Source of the DNA: QHXN01 sp032162705
GTDB taxonomy: Bacteria > Acidobacteriota > Blastocatellia > Pyrinomonadales > Pyrinomonadaceae
Assembly: GCA_032162705.1 (NCBI GenBank)
Contig: JAVRON010000145.1
Coordinates: forward strand, 1 to 64,000
Direction: 5' to 3'
Length of the DNA stretch: 64,000 bases
Part shown: one piece after another, positions 51,818-61,065 of the stretch
Layout: every line of letters starts with the position of its first letter
Position numbering within the stretch: position 1 is the stretch's first letter
Made by a program: the position numbers and the translations under genes
The notes under the pieces: generated by a model
Databases searched by the model: none
Seen by the model: only the letters and a program-made list of their open reading frames with translations
Told to the model about the DNA's origin: nothing

Positions 51818-52738
51818 TTAGTATCGTATGCGTGGGTCGATGAATCCGTATGCGATATCGACCAGGAGATTGAAGACCAGCACCAGTATTGACGCGAAGG
51901 CGACGATGCCGAGGATGAGCGGCTCGTCGCGGTTCAGGTTCGCGTTGATGAAGTAGTTGCCGAGGCCCGGCATGGCGAAGATACGCTCGACGACGACCGT
52001 TCCCGTAATCAGGATGGCAAGCGCCGGGCCCGTGAACGAGACGACGGGGAGCAGCCCCCCGCGCAGTGCGTGACGCATGACGACCTGTCGCTCGGTCAGT
52101 CCTTTGGCGCGGGCCGTGCGGATGTAGTCCGAGCGCAGGACTTCGAGCATCCCTGCGCGCGTCAGCCGCGCGATATAGGCCATGTACACCGCCGAGAGCG
52201 TGAGCACAGGAAGCAGGAGGTTCCAACTCGGGAAGCCGCCCCAGCGCGCGGGCGGCAGCCAGTAGAGAGAGAGCGAGAAGATGAGGACGAGAATGGGCCC
52301 GAGGACGAAGTTCGGCAAGGAGATGCCGAGCATCGCCAGCCCCATCGAGCCGTAGTCGATCTTTGAGTTCTGCTTGAGCGCGGCGAGCGTCCCCATGAAG
52401 ATGCCGACAACGAGCGCCAGCAGATACGCGCAGGCTCCGAGCGCAGCCGAGACGGGTACGGTGCGCTTGAGGATGTCGTTGACGGTCTCGTTCTCGTACT
52501 TGAGTGAGTTGCCGAAATCCAGTTGCAAGATGTTACCCATCATCCTGCCGTACTGCACATACCAGGGTTTGTCCAGCCCGTACTTGACCCTGATGTTCTT
52601 CTCTATGGCGGCGGGCAGCTTCTTATCGCTGGCGTAAAAGTTGCCGGGCGCGAGCCGGATGAGTGCCCATGTCAGAGAGATGACGATGAGCACCATCGGC
52701 ACGGTGACGATCAGGCGGCGGACGATGAAGCGAAACAT
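51818..52738 (-). CDS. dppB: Peptide ABC importer permease (DppB/OppB type)
   Basis: 306 residues from the ATG at 52738 (MFRFIVRRLIVTVPM), as in the family. Six membrane helices, a periplasmic loop after helix 1 with KYGLDKPWYVQY, and the EAA loop TARAKGLTERQVVMRHALR are present. It pairs with DppC. The start is 7 bases after the stop of the binding protein gene; an upstream start at 52762 would overlap that gene. Confidence 0.93.
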   Translation of the reverse strand: MFRFIVRRLIVTVPMVLIVISLTWALIRLAPGNFYASDKKLPAAIEKNIRVKYGLDKPWYVQYGRMMGNILQLDFGNSLKYENETVNDILKRTVPVSAALGACAYLLALVVGIFMGTLAALKQNSKIDYGSMGLAMLGISLPNFVLGPILVLIFSLSLYWLPPARWGGFPSWNLLLPVLTLSAVYMAYIARLTRAGMLEVLRSDYIRTARAKGLTERQVVMRHALRGGLLPVVSFTGPALAILITGTVVVERIFAMPGLGNYFINANLNRDEPLILGIVAFASILVLVFNLLVDIAYGFIDPRIRY

Positions 52739-52745
52739 CTGTCGG

Positions 52746-54767
52746 CTACTCCTTCTCGGCAATCTCGTCTGTCGTCATATCCGGCATCTTGGTGTCCCAC
52801 TTCGCCTGGTCATGCTCGATGTAGACAAACTTCCAGGCGTGGAGTGTGCCGGGGTTCGGGTACAAACCCTTCACGTAGGGCTTCTTCATCCAACTCGTCG
52901 CGGGCTTCAGCAGCGGGATGACTGGCGCGGCGTCGAGCAGATACTCTTCGGCCTTCGCCATCATCTGGTAACGCTTCGCCTGTACGGGTTCGCGATTCGC
53001 CTCGTTGAGCATGGCGACGAACTTGGTGTCGTACCAGCCCGTGCCGTTGTCGCCCTCCCTCGTCGCGAAGAGGCCGAGATATGTGTAAGGGTCCATGTAG
53101 TCTCCCACCCATCCGGCCCCGCCCACTATCCCTTTGTATTCGAGTTTCGAGCGCATGTTGAGAAAGGTTTTCCACTCGACGTTGCGGAGCGGGATCGTGA
53201 TGCCTAAGTTCTGCTTCCACTGCGCCTGCACGAACTCGGCGATCTGACGGTTCGATTCGTTCGTGTTGTATGTGATCTCGACCAGATCGACGGGGAACTT
53301 CTTCGGGTCGAACTTACCCGAGGCGTCTTTGTAGCCTGCCTCCGCGAGCAGGCGTCTAGCCTCTTCGACGTTGAGGTTATACCCTTGCGGGCTTGGGTAG
53401 CCATGCAGAATGCCCTGTGGGACGAACGTGTTGTTGGCCTTGGAGACCACGCGATAATCGGCCAGCGCGTTCCTGTCAATCGAGATATTGAGCGCCTTAC
53501 GAACGCGCTTGTCGTCAAGCGGCGGCTTGGTGACATTGATCTGCCAGTAGGCAGAGGCGTTCTCGGGGGCATCCATGTAGTCCTTCGAGTAACGGATGCC
53601 ACCCTTGAGCCACGAGGCCGGGACGGTGTGGTTGTAGAGCGCGTCCACCTCGCCCGCCTTGTAGAGGTTCATCATCGTCGTATTGTCTTCGAGCGGGAAG
53701 AACATGATCTTGTCGAGACGCACGTTCGCGTTGTCCCAGTAGAAAGGGTTGCGGACGACCACGATCTGATTGTAGGGCTTGTGCTCGGAGAGCTTGAAGG
53801 AGCCGCTGGTCACGATGTTGTCGGGCTTCGTCCAGTTAACCCCGTACTTCTCGACGACCTTCTCCGGGATGACGCGGAAGAACTGGTGCGGGACGAGTCC
53901 GAGGAAGTAAGGCGCGGGATGCCGGAGCGTGATGCGCAGCGTGTAGTCGTCAATGGCCTCGACGCCGATATCCTCCGGCTTGACGGGGACAAGCTCCTTA
54001 CCTGCGACAAGGTCTTTGAGCTTCGGGTTGGCCTTGAAAGCTTCCTCCCTGTCCTTGTCGTCAAAAGGCACGACCAGCCGTTCGGGCGCGTGAATAAAGT
54101 GGTGGAACTCCGTGTCGGGCGCGGCGTCCTCGCCCTTCATGCCAAGCTCTTTCTTGTGCAGCGTCTCTTCATCGGGCGGGGCCGCGTTCGTGACACTCGC
54201 AGGCTGAATCTCGGCTGCAACGCCGCCTTCAACGGCGTCTTTCGGCGTCTCCGAGGCGAGAACGAAGCGCCCGGTCTTCTGGTCGCGGACGAACGCGCCG
54301 CCGGTATTTAAGGCTTCGGCATATTTGATGTCCCACGCGAGATAGGCGACGCGCGAGGCCAGTTCGGGTCTAAGCCCGCGGCGGAGCGTGTAGACAAAGT
54401 CGTGCGCAGTGATCGGGTCGCCGTTCGAGAACTTCGCGTTCTGGCGCAGGAAGAAGACAAACTCGCTGGCATCCTCGTCAATCGTCCAGCGCTCGGCGAT
54501 GGCCGGGATCGGCTCCATCGTCTTCGGGTGATACTCGGCCAGTCCCTCGTAGAGCGCGATGTCGATGCGCGCCTCGGGCTGCCCGGAACTCATCTGCGGG
54601 TCGAGCGACTCAGGCTCGGAGCCTGTGATGTAGCGCAAGACCTGTCCGTCCGGCGGCGCGATCTTCCCGAAGAAATCTGACTTCTTCGACTGCATAGCGC
54701 ACCCGGCGGCGAGGAGGGCAGAGGCGAGAATGAGGGCGAAAAGGCGCACGGTCTTTATTTCAGACAT
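52746..54767 (-). CDS. Peptide-binding lipoprotein, SBP family 5
   Basis: 673 residues. Lipobox LLAAGC; then the family 5 fold with GSEPESLDPQMSSG, the ligand-pocket region, and a C-terminal TSWMKKPYVKGLYPNPG as in OppA. A 110-residue insertion (about 155-265) not typical of DppA/OppA lies between the first two lobes. It delivers peptides to the permeases encoded right after it. CAGGAG is upstream of the start. Confidence 0.92.
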   Translation of the reverse strand: MSEIKTVRLFALILASALLAAGCAMQSKKSDFFGKIAPPDGQVLRYITGSEPESLDPQMSSGQPEARIDIALYEGLAEYHPKTMEPIPAIAERWTIDEDASEFVFFLRQNAKFSNGDPITAHDFVYTLRRGLRPELASRVAYLAWDIKYAEALNTGGAFVRDQKTGRFVLASETPKDAVEGGVAAEIQPASVTNAAPPDEETLHKKELGMKGEDAAPDTEFHHFIHAPERLVVPFDDKDREEAFKANPKLKDLVAGKELVPVKPEDIGVEAIDDYTLRITLRHPAPYFLGLVPHQFFRVIPEKVVEKYGVNWTKPDNIVTSGSFKLSEHKPYNQIVVVRNPFYWDNANVRLDKIMFFPLEDNTTMMNLYKAGEVDALYNHTVPASWLKGGIRYSKDYMDAPENASAYWQINVTKPPLDDKRVRKALNISIDRNALADYRVVSKANNTFVPQGILHGYPSPQGYNLNVEEARRLLAEAGYKDASGKFDPKKFPVDLVEITYNTNESNRQIAEFVQAQWKQNLGITIPLRNVEWKTFLNMRSKLEYKGIVGGAGWVGDYMDPYTYLGLFATREGDNGTGWYDTKFVAMLNEANREPVQAKRYQMMAKAEEYLLDAAPVIPLLKPATSWMKKPYVKGLYPNPGTLHAWKFVYIEHDQAKWDTKMPDMTTDEIAEKE

Positions 54768-55072
54768 GGCTTTTTACAACTCCTGTTTCAACCGACACTC
54801 ACGAGCGGCAGCCTTCCGTAAAACGGCCCGGCGAAAGCCTGACCCGACAGACCTGACCCGGCAGACTTATCACATCTTGTACGGAGCGAGCGTGGCGGAA
54901 TCCATCCGAGAAATTCTTCTGCCGTCGGGGTCTTCCGACTGCTCGGGGGCAAATTGTACTCTGAAAGCTCGTCGCCTCTGAAATTATCACGCGCGCACTC
55001 CCGCAATCAAGGATGTCACGTTACGCATTCAAACGATGCCGCTCAACGCGAAGACCGTTGCACGCCAATTGA
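54768..55072. other. Long gap upstream of the first binding protein
   Basis: About 305 bases. A possible minus-strand promoter (TTCAGA, 18 bases, TACAAT at 54953-54982) would give a leader of about 185 bases. A 14-bp direct repeat (consensus CTGYCGGGTCAGGY, minus strand) lies near 54836-54863. No reading frame is convincing. Confidence 0.35.
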
Positions 55073-55176
55073 TAAGGGGAAAGATAAAGGGCGTAAGGGG
55101 AAAGATGAAACAACGACTCTGCTGCTTTCTCACTTCGCCTTTCGCCCTTCACCCTTCGCCTTTCCCCTCTCACTTG
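55073..55176. repeat. GGGAAAG/GAAGGGY heptamer inverted repeat
   Basis: The left arm has units GGGAAAG, ATAAAGG, GCGTAAG, GGGAAAG. The right arm (55127-55176), read on the minus strand, has GGGAAAG, GCGAAGG, GTGAAGG, GCGAAAG, GCGAAGT. The 7-bp period is clear. The right arm contributes the stop codon of the upstream gene (AAG TGA at 55170). Confidence 0.85.
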
Positions 55177-57227
55177 CCCGTGCTTAAACGCGCGGACTGC
55201 TCGGGCGCGGGCGGTTGCCAACTCTGGTTGATGCGGACGTGCTTCAAAGAAGGAGCATCCAGAAGACTCTGTTCGAACCCCTCGACGTAGGGCTTGACCA
55301 GCGCGTAGGACGATGCGAAGTGGAGCGGGATGGCCGGAAGCTCCCCGAGCGCCTGCGCCTCGGTCAGAATGGGCGCGTCGGCGTGAGTCCCTGCTTGCGC
55401 GTGTGCGACCGTCTCGCTCGAAGGGGTCGCCGAAGGCGAACCTTGCGCCGCTGCGTCCGCGGCGAGCGGGGCGGCCTCGGGCGTAGCATCATCGCTAAAG
55501 AGCGCCAGCATGTTCGTCTCCTCGTCAGTCGTCTGCATCACCAGACTGCGGCGAGCCACATCGAAATCGCCCGCGCGCAGCATCGCCTCGTACTCTTCCC
55601 ACGGGCGTATGATGATCTCGGTCTCGACGCCGAGCGCGTCATGCCACATGCGCGCGACCGCTTGTGCGACGAGCCGCTGCTGTTCGTTGCGATTGACGAG
55701 CAGGCGTATGTGCGGGAAGTTTACGCCGCCGGGATAGCCTGCCTCCTCAAGCAGACGGCGCGCACGCTCGACGTTGTGAACGAACTGCCCTGACTCGCCA
55801 ACTGCGCCCTCTATGCCCTTGACCGCGACTGGCGTTTTATCTTCCGCTGTACCTTCACCCTTCGCATCATCTTCGGCCTTAGCTTTATCTTCAGCCTTCA
55901 CACCTCCGCCATCGTCTTCACGTTTGCTCGCGTTGCTCTGTGCGTCCTCGGCGGGAACGGGGAGGAATTTACGCGTGGCTTCGGTCGCGCCGCCCAGTGT
56001 GTCCGCGTTGAGCCGTTCGATGTTGAGCGCAGAGGCCAACGCCTGACGCACGCGCAGGTCGTCGAACGGCGGGCGGGCGGTGTTGAAGCGGTAATAGTTG
56101 AGCGCGGCGAATGTCTCGCGGCGGAAATCCTCGTAGGGCGTGAGCAGCTTGACGGCCAGCGGCTCGACGGCCGCGTTCGTGATGGCATCCACTTCGCCTG
56201 CGCGGTACGCTGCGAGCGCCGATTCTGTCCCGCCCCTGTCCACGAAGCGAACTCTCTCCAACTTCACGGACGCCGCATCCCAGTAGCTCTCTGCACGAGC
56301 CAACTCGACGCTGTCGCCCGCCAGACGCGAGAGGCTGAAAGCGCCATTGGTGACTATCCCGAGTTCGGTCGTCACACCGCCCTGTTGATTCTGCTCGTAC
56401 CAAAGCTCCGAGAGTCCGGCCCCAAGACTCAACTCGTGAACCGGACGAAAGACCGGATGTGCGACAAGCGCGGGGAAGTTCATATCGGCTCGTTGAAGCG
56501 TCACGCGAAGCGTCCGCGCGTCCAATGCGACGACGCCGAGCGTTGGCGGCGAAGGAATCTGCTGCGACCTCAAACTCCTGCCTAGCTCCTGCTCTGCACG
56601 CGCCGACCCTTGCCTCTGCTCCGCGCGCTCCGATTCTTGTCTCCGCTCTGCGTGCTCTGAATCTTGCCTCCGCTCCGCGCGTGCCGACTCGCTTACGCCC
56701 GCCTGCGCGCCCTCGATGTTGGCGAGGAGATTCGCGTGCGGTGCGCGTTCGCCGAGGCGCAGAGTACGCTGCCATGAACGCACGAAGTCCTGCGCCGTGA
56801 CGGGGTCGCCGTTCGTCCAGCGTGCGCCCTCGCGCAGATGAAAAGTCCAGCACTGACCATTGTTCGCCGTCTCCCAACGGCTTGCGACCGCCGGGACGGG
56901 ACGAAGCGTCCCCGGCTCGTAATCCGTCAGCCCTTCGTAGAGGGCGCGGACGGCATCCGTGTCCGGCGGCGCGGCGGCGCGTGCGGGGTCGAAAACTTTT
57001 GGCAGCCCTCCATCGCTCCAGCGAAACTCCTGTGTCTGTGGCACAGACACTTTGCCGTAGAAGCGCTCGCCCGTCTCTTCCCTGAAACATCCGCCGAGCA
57101 GAAGCGAGGCTGTGACGGCGAGCGAAAGAGAGAGCCAAGCCGCCCGCCGCCGGTAACTTTTCAAGCCGTCTCGACGGCTAATAAAGCCGCGAGCACGTCC
57201 AAATATTTTTTCCCCGACAGCTTTCAT
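55170..57227 (-). CDS. Second peptide-binding lipoprotein, SBP family 5
   Basis: 685 residues. Signal with lipobox LLLGGC; family 5 motifs AVASRWETANNGQCWTFHLR and NGDPVTAQDFVRSW, later GYPGGVNFPHIRL. It contains four 9-residue repeats rich in Arg/Glu/Gln (SERAEQRQG type) around residues 178-213, and a Lys/Glu/Asp-rich stretch around 425-460. These lie in loops. Its start overlaps the coaE stop by 4 bases. It probably broadens the importer's ligands. Confidence 0.88.
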   Translation of the reverse strand: MKAVGEKIFGRARGFISRRDGLKSYRRRAAWLSLSLAVTASLLLGGCFREETGERFYGKVSVPQTQEFRWSDGGLPKVFDPARAAAPPDTDAVRALYEGLTDYEPGTLRPVPAVASRWETANNGQCWTFHLREGARWTNGDPVTAQDFVRSWQRTLRLGERAPHANLLANIEGAQAGVSESARAERRQDSEHAERRQESERAEQRQGSARAEQELGRSLRSQQIPSPPTLGVVALDARTLRVTLQRADMNFPALVAHPVFRPVHELSLGAGLSELWYEQNQQGGVTTELGIVTNGAFSLSRLAGDSVELARAESYWDAASVKLERVRFVDRGGTESALAAYRAGEVDAITNAAVEPLAVKLLTPYEDFRRETFAALNYYRFNTARPPFDDLRVRQALASALNIERLNADTLGGATEATRKFLPVPAEDAQSNASKREDDGGGVKAEDKAKAEDDAKGEGTAEDKTPVAVKGIEGAVGESGQFVHNVERARRLLEEAGYPGGVNFPHIRLLVNRNEQQRLVAQAVARMWHDALGVETEIIIRPWEEYEAMLRAGDFDVARRSLVMQTTDEETNMLALFSDDATPEAAPLAADAAAQGSPSATPSSETVAHAQAGTHADAPILTEAQALGELPAIPLHFASSYALVKPYVEGFEQSLLDAPSLKHVRINQSWQPPAPEQSARLSTGK

Positions 57228-57850
57228 CTACGATTCAAACGCTCCCCCGGCAAGCTCTCTCGAAGCGCGTCGAAGACCTGTTCGGTCTGGCGGCGCGTGT
57301 CTTCAAAGCTATCGGAAGTGTCGATGGTAAAGTCCGCGTGGCGCAGCTTCTCCTCTTGCGGAATCTGCGTTGCGATGCGTCTTTCGGCCTCCTCGCGGGC
57401 GAGGTTGTTGCGACGCATCAGACGTTCGAGTTGCACCTCCGGGCGACAATGAACGACGACGAGTTTGTCGAAACGCTCGTGCCCGCCGGACTCAATCATC
57501 AGCGCCGCATCGACGACGCCGATGCCGCGCGGGTCTTCCTCTTCCCAACGTCGAAGCACCGCGTCCTGCTCCTCGATGATGAGCGGATGCAGGATGGAGT
57601 TTAAAAGCCTCCGCTTCTCTTCGTCTCGAAAGATGACCTCGCCGAGCCGCGCGCGGTCGAGCGTCCCGTCTGTTCGCAAGACACTTTCACCGAACGCCTC
57701 GACGATGGCGCGCAACCCCGCCGCCCCCGGCTCGACCACACGCCGCGCCACCTCGTCCGCGTCGAGAACGTGACAGCCCGACTCCGCCAGCACCCCGGAG
57801 ACGAAAGACTTCCCCACAGCAATCGAACCGGTTAGACCGACACGCAACAT
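57224..57850 (-). CDS. coaE: Dephospho-CoA kinase
   Basis: 208 residues from the ATG at 57850; a TTG at 57871 would overlap folD. P-loop GLTGSIAVGKSFVSG, then VLDADEVARRVVEPG, VVDAALMIESG and VVHCRPEVQLERLMRR. It phosphorylates dephospho-CoA in the last step of CoA synthesis. It is sandwiched between folD (10 bases upstream) and the second binding protein gene (4-base overlap). Confidence 0.94.
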   Translation of the reverse strand: MLRVGLTGSIAVGKSFVSGVLAESGCHVLDADEVARRVVEPGAAGLRAIVEAFGESVLRTDGTLDRARLGEVIFRDEEKRRLLNSILHPLIIEEQDAVLRRWEEEDPRGIGVVDAALMIESGGHERFDKLVVVHCRPEVQLERLMRRNNLAREEAERRIATQIPQEEKLRHADFTIDTSDSFEDTRRQTEQVFDALRESLPGERLNRR

Positions 57851-57860
57851 TGGTGATGAG

Positions 57861-58820
57861 CTATTCGCCAAAGCGACGCCTTCGCGCCGCGGCTATGGTG
57901 TTCTTCATCAGCATCGCCACGGTGAGCAGGCCGACGCCGCCGGGGACTGGAGTCAGACGACCGGCCACCCTTTCGACCTCCGCCGGATGCACGTCGCCGA
58001 CGAGCGTGTAGCCGCGCTCCTTCAAAGTCTTCAGACGGCGCGGCGCGTCCTCGCCGAAGAGCACTGATACGTCGTCCTCGTCCGTCAGACGATTCATGCC
58101 GACATCGATGACGGTCGCGCCCGGCTTCACGTGCTCCGCGCGCACGAAGCCCGGTCGCCCGATAGCGACGACGAGGATGTCGGCCTCACGCGTCACTTCC
58201 GGCAAACGGCGCGTGCGCGAGTGGCAGATGGTCACGGTAGCGTCGCGCTGAAGGAGCAGTTCGGCGACGGGACGGCCGACGTTGTTGCTTCGTCCCACAA
58301 CGCAGGCGCGCGCACCTGAAATCTCGACGCCCTCGCGCACGAGCAGCTCGACTATGCCGGCGGGTGTGCAGGGCAGGAGCGCCGGAAGACGCTGCATCAT
58401 GCGACCGATGTTGACGGGGTGGAATCCGTCAACGTCCTTCTCAGGGTCAATCGCTTCGATGATGGCCGACTCGTCTACACCCTTCGGGAGCGGAAGTTGG
58501 ACGAGCAACCCGTCAACATCTTCACGCGCGTTAAAGGTCGCAATCATTTCGAGCAGGTGCGCCGAGGAAGTATCGGCAGCGAGCGGGTGGTGCTCCGAAT
58601 CGATGCCAATCTCTTCGCAGGTGCGAATCTTGTTGCGCACGTAGACGGCTGAGGCCGGGTCGTCGCCCACCAGAACAGTAACCAGACGCGGTGTCACGCC
58701 GTGCTCACGCCGCAGGCGCAAGACCTCTTCAGAAACCTCGCGCTTGATCTCGGCGGCAACGCGCGCGCCGTCTAACTTGCTCGCCTTCGAGCCGCTCTGT
58801 TGCTGTGCCGTTGTTTCCAT
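57861..58820 (-). CDS. folD: Bifunctional methylenetetrahydrofolate dehydrogenase/cyclohydrolase
   Basis: 319 residues. Motifs include VYVRNKIRTCEEIGI (catalytic Lys), DGLLVQLPLPKG, EKDVDGFHPVN, VVGRSNNVGRP and the closing PVPGGVGLLTVAML. It interconverts methylene-, methenyl- and formyl-tetrahydrofolate using NADP. An N-terminal tail of about 15 residues is disordered. It begins the minus-strand series that includes coaE and the importer. Confidence 0.95.
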   Translation of the reverse strand: METTAQQQSGSKASKLDGARVAAEIKREVSEEVLRLRREHGVTPRLVTVLVGDDPASAVYVRNKIRTCEEIGIDSEHHPLAADTSSAHLLEMIATFNAREDVDGLLVQLPLPKGVDESAIIEAIDPEKDVDGFHPVNIGRMMQRLPALLPCTPAGIVELLVREGVEISGARACVVGRSNNVGRPVAELLLQRDATVTICHSRTRRLPEVTREADILVVAIGRPGFVRAEHVKPGATVIDVGMNRLTDEDDVSVLFGEDAPRRLKTLKERGYTLVGDVHPAEVERVAGRLTPVPGGVGLLTVAMLMKNTIAAARRRRFGE

Positions 58821-58928
58821 CGGAGATTACCGGACATCCTAGCACAATTCACTTCCCTCTCGTGACACCGGCCTCTGCCGCGCTCCCCACGGTTGCGCGT
58901 GCGCGCGTCCCTGCTACACAATCCACGC

Positions 58929-59816
58929 ATGAACCGTCGTCCGCTCTTTCCCCGCGTCCTTTCACGAAAGACTTTCCTGATCCTTCTCGCCGTCGCCTTC
59001 GTCGGCCTCTCGGCCTGTTCCGGCAAACACTCCGAGGAGCATCGCTACGAGTTTAAGGGTAACGTCATCGCCGTTGACCGTGCGAGGGGCGAGGTCACGG
59101 TCGAGCATGAGGACATCGTCGGCTACATGCCCGCGATGACGATGTCTTTTCCCTTGCGCGACGCTGAGGCACTCAAGACCGTTGAGGCGGGCGACCATAT
59201 ACAAGCGACGCTCGTCGTCACCGACGATGCCTTCTGGCTTGAACAGCCAATCATCACAAAGGGGCAGCCCGGTGGTGTTGCCTCAACTCCGCCCGCCGGC
59301 TCCGCCGAGCCGCAGCCCGGCGCTCAAGTCCCAGACGTAAAGCTCGTCAATCAGGACGGCCACGCCATCAGCACGCGACAGTTCAGAGGCCGCGCGCTCG
59401 TCGTCACCTTCATCTACACGCGCTGTCCTTCCCCCAACCAGTGCCCTTTGATGAGCGCCAACTTCGCCGAGCTAAACGGCGCGTTTGAGAGCGACCCTGA
59501 GATGCGAAAGCGGGCGCACCTGTTGAGCGTCACGCTCGACCCGGAGTTCGACAGGCCGGAAGTCCTGCGTAGCTACGGCGCGGCTTACTCGGGCGGCAAA
59601 TTCGACAACTGGGATTTTGCGACCGGAGACCCCGCGGAGGTCAGACGCCTCGCGGAATTCTTCGGCCTCATGTACAAGGCCGAGAGCGGGCAGGTCATCC
59701 ACTCGCTACGTACGGCCATCGTCACGCCCGACGGTAAGCTCTATAAAATTTATCGCGGTAACGAGTGGAAGGCTTCGGAGGTTGAGAGTGATTTGAAAAC
59801 CATGCGGGTGGATTAA
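58929..59816 (+). CDS. Lipoprotein with CusF-like and SCO1/SenC domains
   Basis: 295 residues from the ATG at 58929. The lipobox is LSAC (Cys30). Residues 45-105 resemble the CusF copper-binding fold (VTVEHEDIVGYMPAMTMSF). Residues 150-295 form a thioredoxin-like SCO domain with TRCPSPNQCPLM and the distal ligand region VIHSLRTAIVTP. Such proteins deliver copper to cytochrome oxidase or act as thiol reductases. The Cys pair is five residues apart, not three as in classical Sco1, which favours the redox-type subgroup. Confidence 0.87.
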   Translation: MNRRPLFPRVLSRKTFLILLAVAFVGLSACSGKHSEEHRYEFKGNVIAVDRARGEVTVEHEDIVGYMPAMTMSFPLRDAEALKTVEAGDHIQATLVVTDDAFWLEQPIITKGQPGGVASTPPAGSAEPQPGAQVPDVKLVNQDGHAISTRQFRGRALVVTFIYTRCPSPNQCPLMSANFAELNGAFESDPEMRKRAHLLSVTLDPEFDRPEVLRSYGAAYSGGKFDNWDFATGDPAEVRRLAEFFGLMYKAESGQVIHSLRTAIVTPDGKLYKIYRGNEWKASEVESDLKTMRVD

Positions 59817-59822
59817 AAGAAC

Positions 59823-59884
59823 TTCACCGCAGAGGCTTGAATTATCTCTGCGCCCCCTCTGCGCTCTCCGCGCCTCTGCGGTGA
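59823..59884. repeat. CCGCAGAGGC inverted repeat, copy 2
   Basis: Arms TTCACCGCAGAGGC (59823-59836) and GCCTCTGCGGTGAA (59871-59884) match perfectly over 14 bp. The inside has CTCTGCG units. Same outer arms as 25126-25214. It lies between convergent genes and may act as a terminator. Confidence 0.85.
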
Positions 59885-59918
59885 ACTCTACTCTGCCTAT
59901 CTCAAGACGGAGAAAAGG

Positions 59919-60899
59919 TCAGCCCTTCAGTTTCTGAATCTCTTCCGTCAACACGGGGATGACCTCAAACAGATCGCCGACGATACCGTAGTCGGCGATG
60001 TCGAAGATGGGTGCTTCGGGGTCTTTGTTAACGGCGACGATGGTGCCCGCGTTCTTCATGCCGACGAGGTGCTGAATCGCGCCGGAGATGCCGAGCGCGA
60101 CGTAGAGCTTCGGCGCGACGGTTTGCCCTGACGACCCGATCTGCCGGTCAATCGGGAGCCAGCCCGCGTCGCAGATGGGGCGTGACGCGGCGATGTCGCC
60201 GCCCAGTGCGTCGGCGAGTTTCTGAGCGAGCGCGATGTTCTCCTGGCTCTTGATGCCGCGACCGATGGCGACGATCACCTCCGCCTTCGACAGATCAACC
60301 GCCTGCTTCACTTCCTGGAAAGGCGCTTCGGGCTGCATCCGCACCTCGCCGACCTCGACCGGCATCGACTCGACCGCAGCAGCGCTCTCGCCCGTCTCGG
60401 CCTGATCCGCGCGGTATGCGCCCGATTGGAAGGTTGCAAAGACGGGCGGCTCGCCTTTCGCCACAACGTCCGCGTCCATCTTGCCCTGGAAGAGACGACG
60501 CGTAAAAGTCACCTTGTCGCCTTCGGCCTTCATACGGATGCAGTCGCTGACTAGCCCCTTGCCGAAGCGCGCGGCCAGCTTCGGCGCGTAGTCGCGCACA
60601 AGGTACGTGTGCGGGAAGAAGACGTACTGCGGGTCGCTTGCGCGCACGACCTGTTCCATCGCATCGGTGTAAGCGTCGGGCGTGTAGTCGGCGAGCTTCT
60701 GGCTCTCGGCAGAGATGACGCGGCTCAACTTATAGCCCGCTACTCCCTGCGCCAGTCCCGAGTCCGCGCCCAGCACGACCGCCGTCACGTCCTGCCCCAA
60801 CGACGCGCCCAACTGCTGCGCCGCCGCCACGGCCTCGAACGATATTTTGTTGATCGCACCCTGCCGGTGCTCGATGAAGACAAGTATTCCGTTGCTCAT
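59919..60899 (-). CDS. etfA: Electron transfer flavoprotein alpha subunit
   Basis: 326 residues. N-terminal EtfA domain I begins NGILVFIEHRQGAI. The C-terminal FAD domain has VAIGRGIKSQENI, SRPICDAGWLPIDRQIGSSG (FAD pocket) and ALGISGAIQHLVGM. It passes electrons from acyl-CoA dehydrogenases to the quinone pool. It follows etfB after a CAGTAGT repeat. Confidence 0.95.
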   Translation of the reverse strand: MSNGILVFIEHRQGAINKISFEAVAAAQQLGASLGQDVTAVVLGADSGLAQGVAGYKLSRVISAESQKLADYTPDAYTDAMEQVVRASDPQYVFFPHTYLVRDYAPKLAARFGKGLVSDCIRMKAEGDKVTFTRRLFQGKMDADVVAKGEPPVFATFQSGAYRADQAETGESAAAVESMPVEVGEVRMQPEAPFQEVKQAVDLSKAEVIVAIGRGIKSQENIALAQKLADALGGDIAASRPICDAGWLPIDRQIGSSGQTVAPKLYVALGISGAIQHLVGMKNAGTIVAVNKDPEAPIFDIADYGIVGDLFEVIPVLTEEIQKLKG

Positions 60900-60906
60900 A
60901 ATCTCA

Positions 60907-61063
<157 letters not shown>

Positions 61064-61065
61064 CT

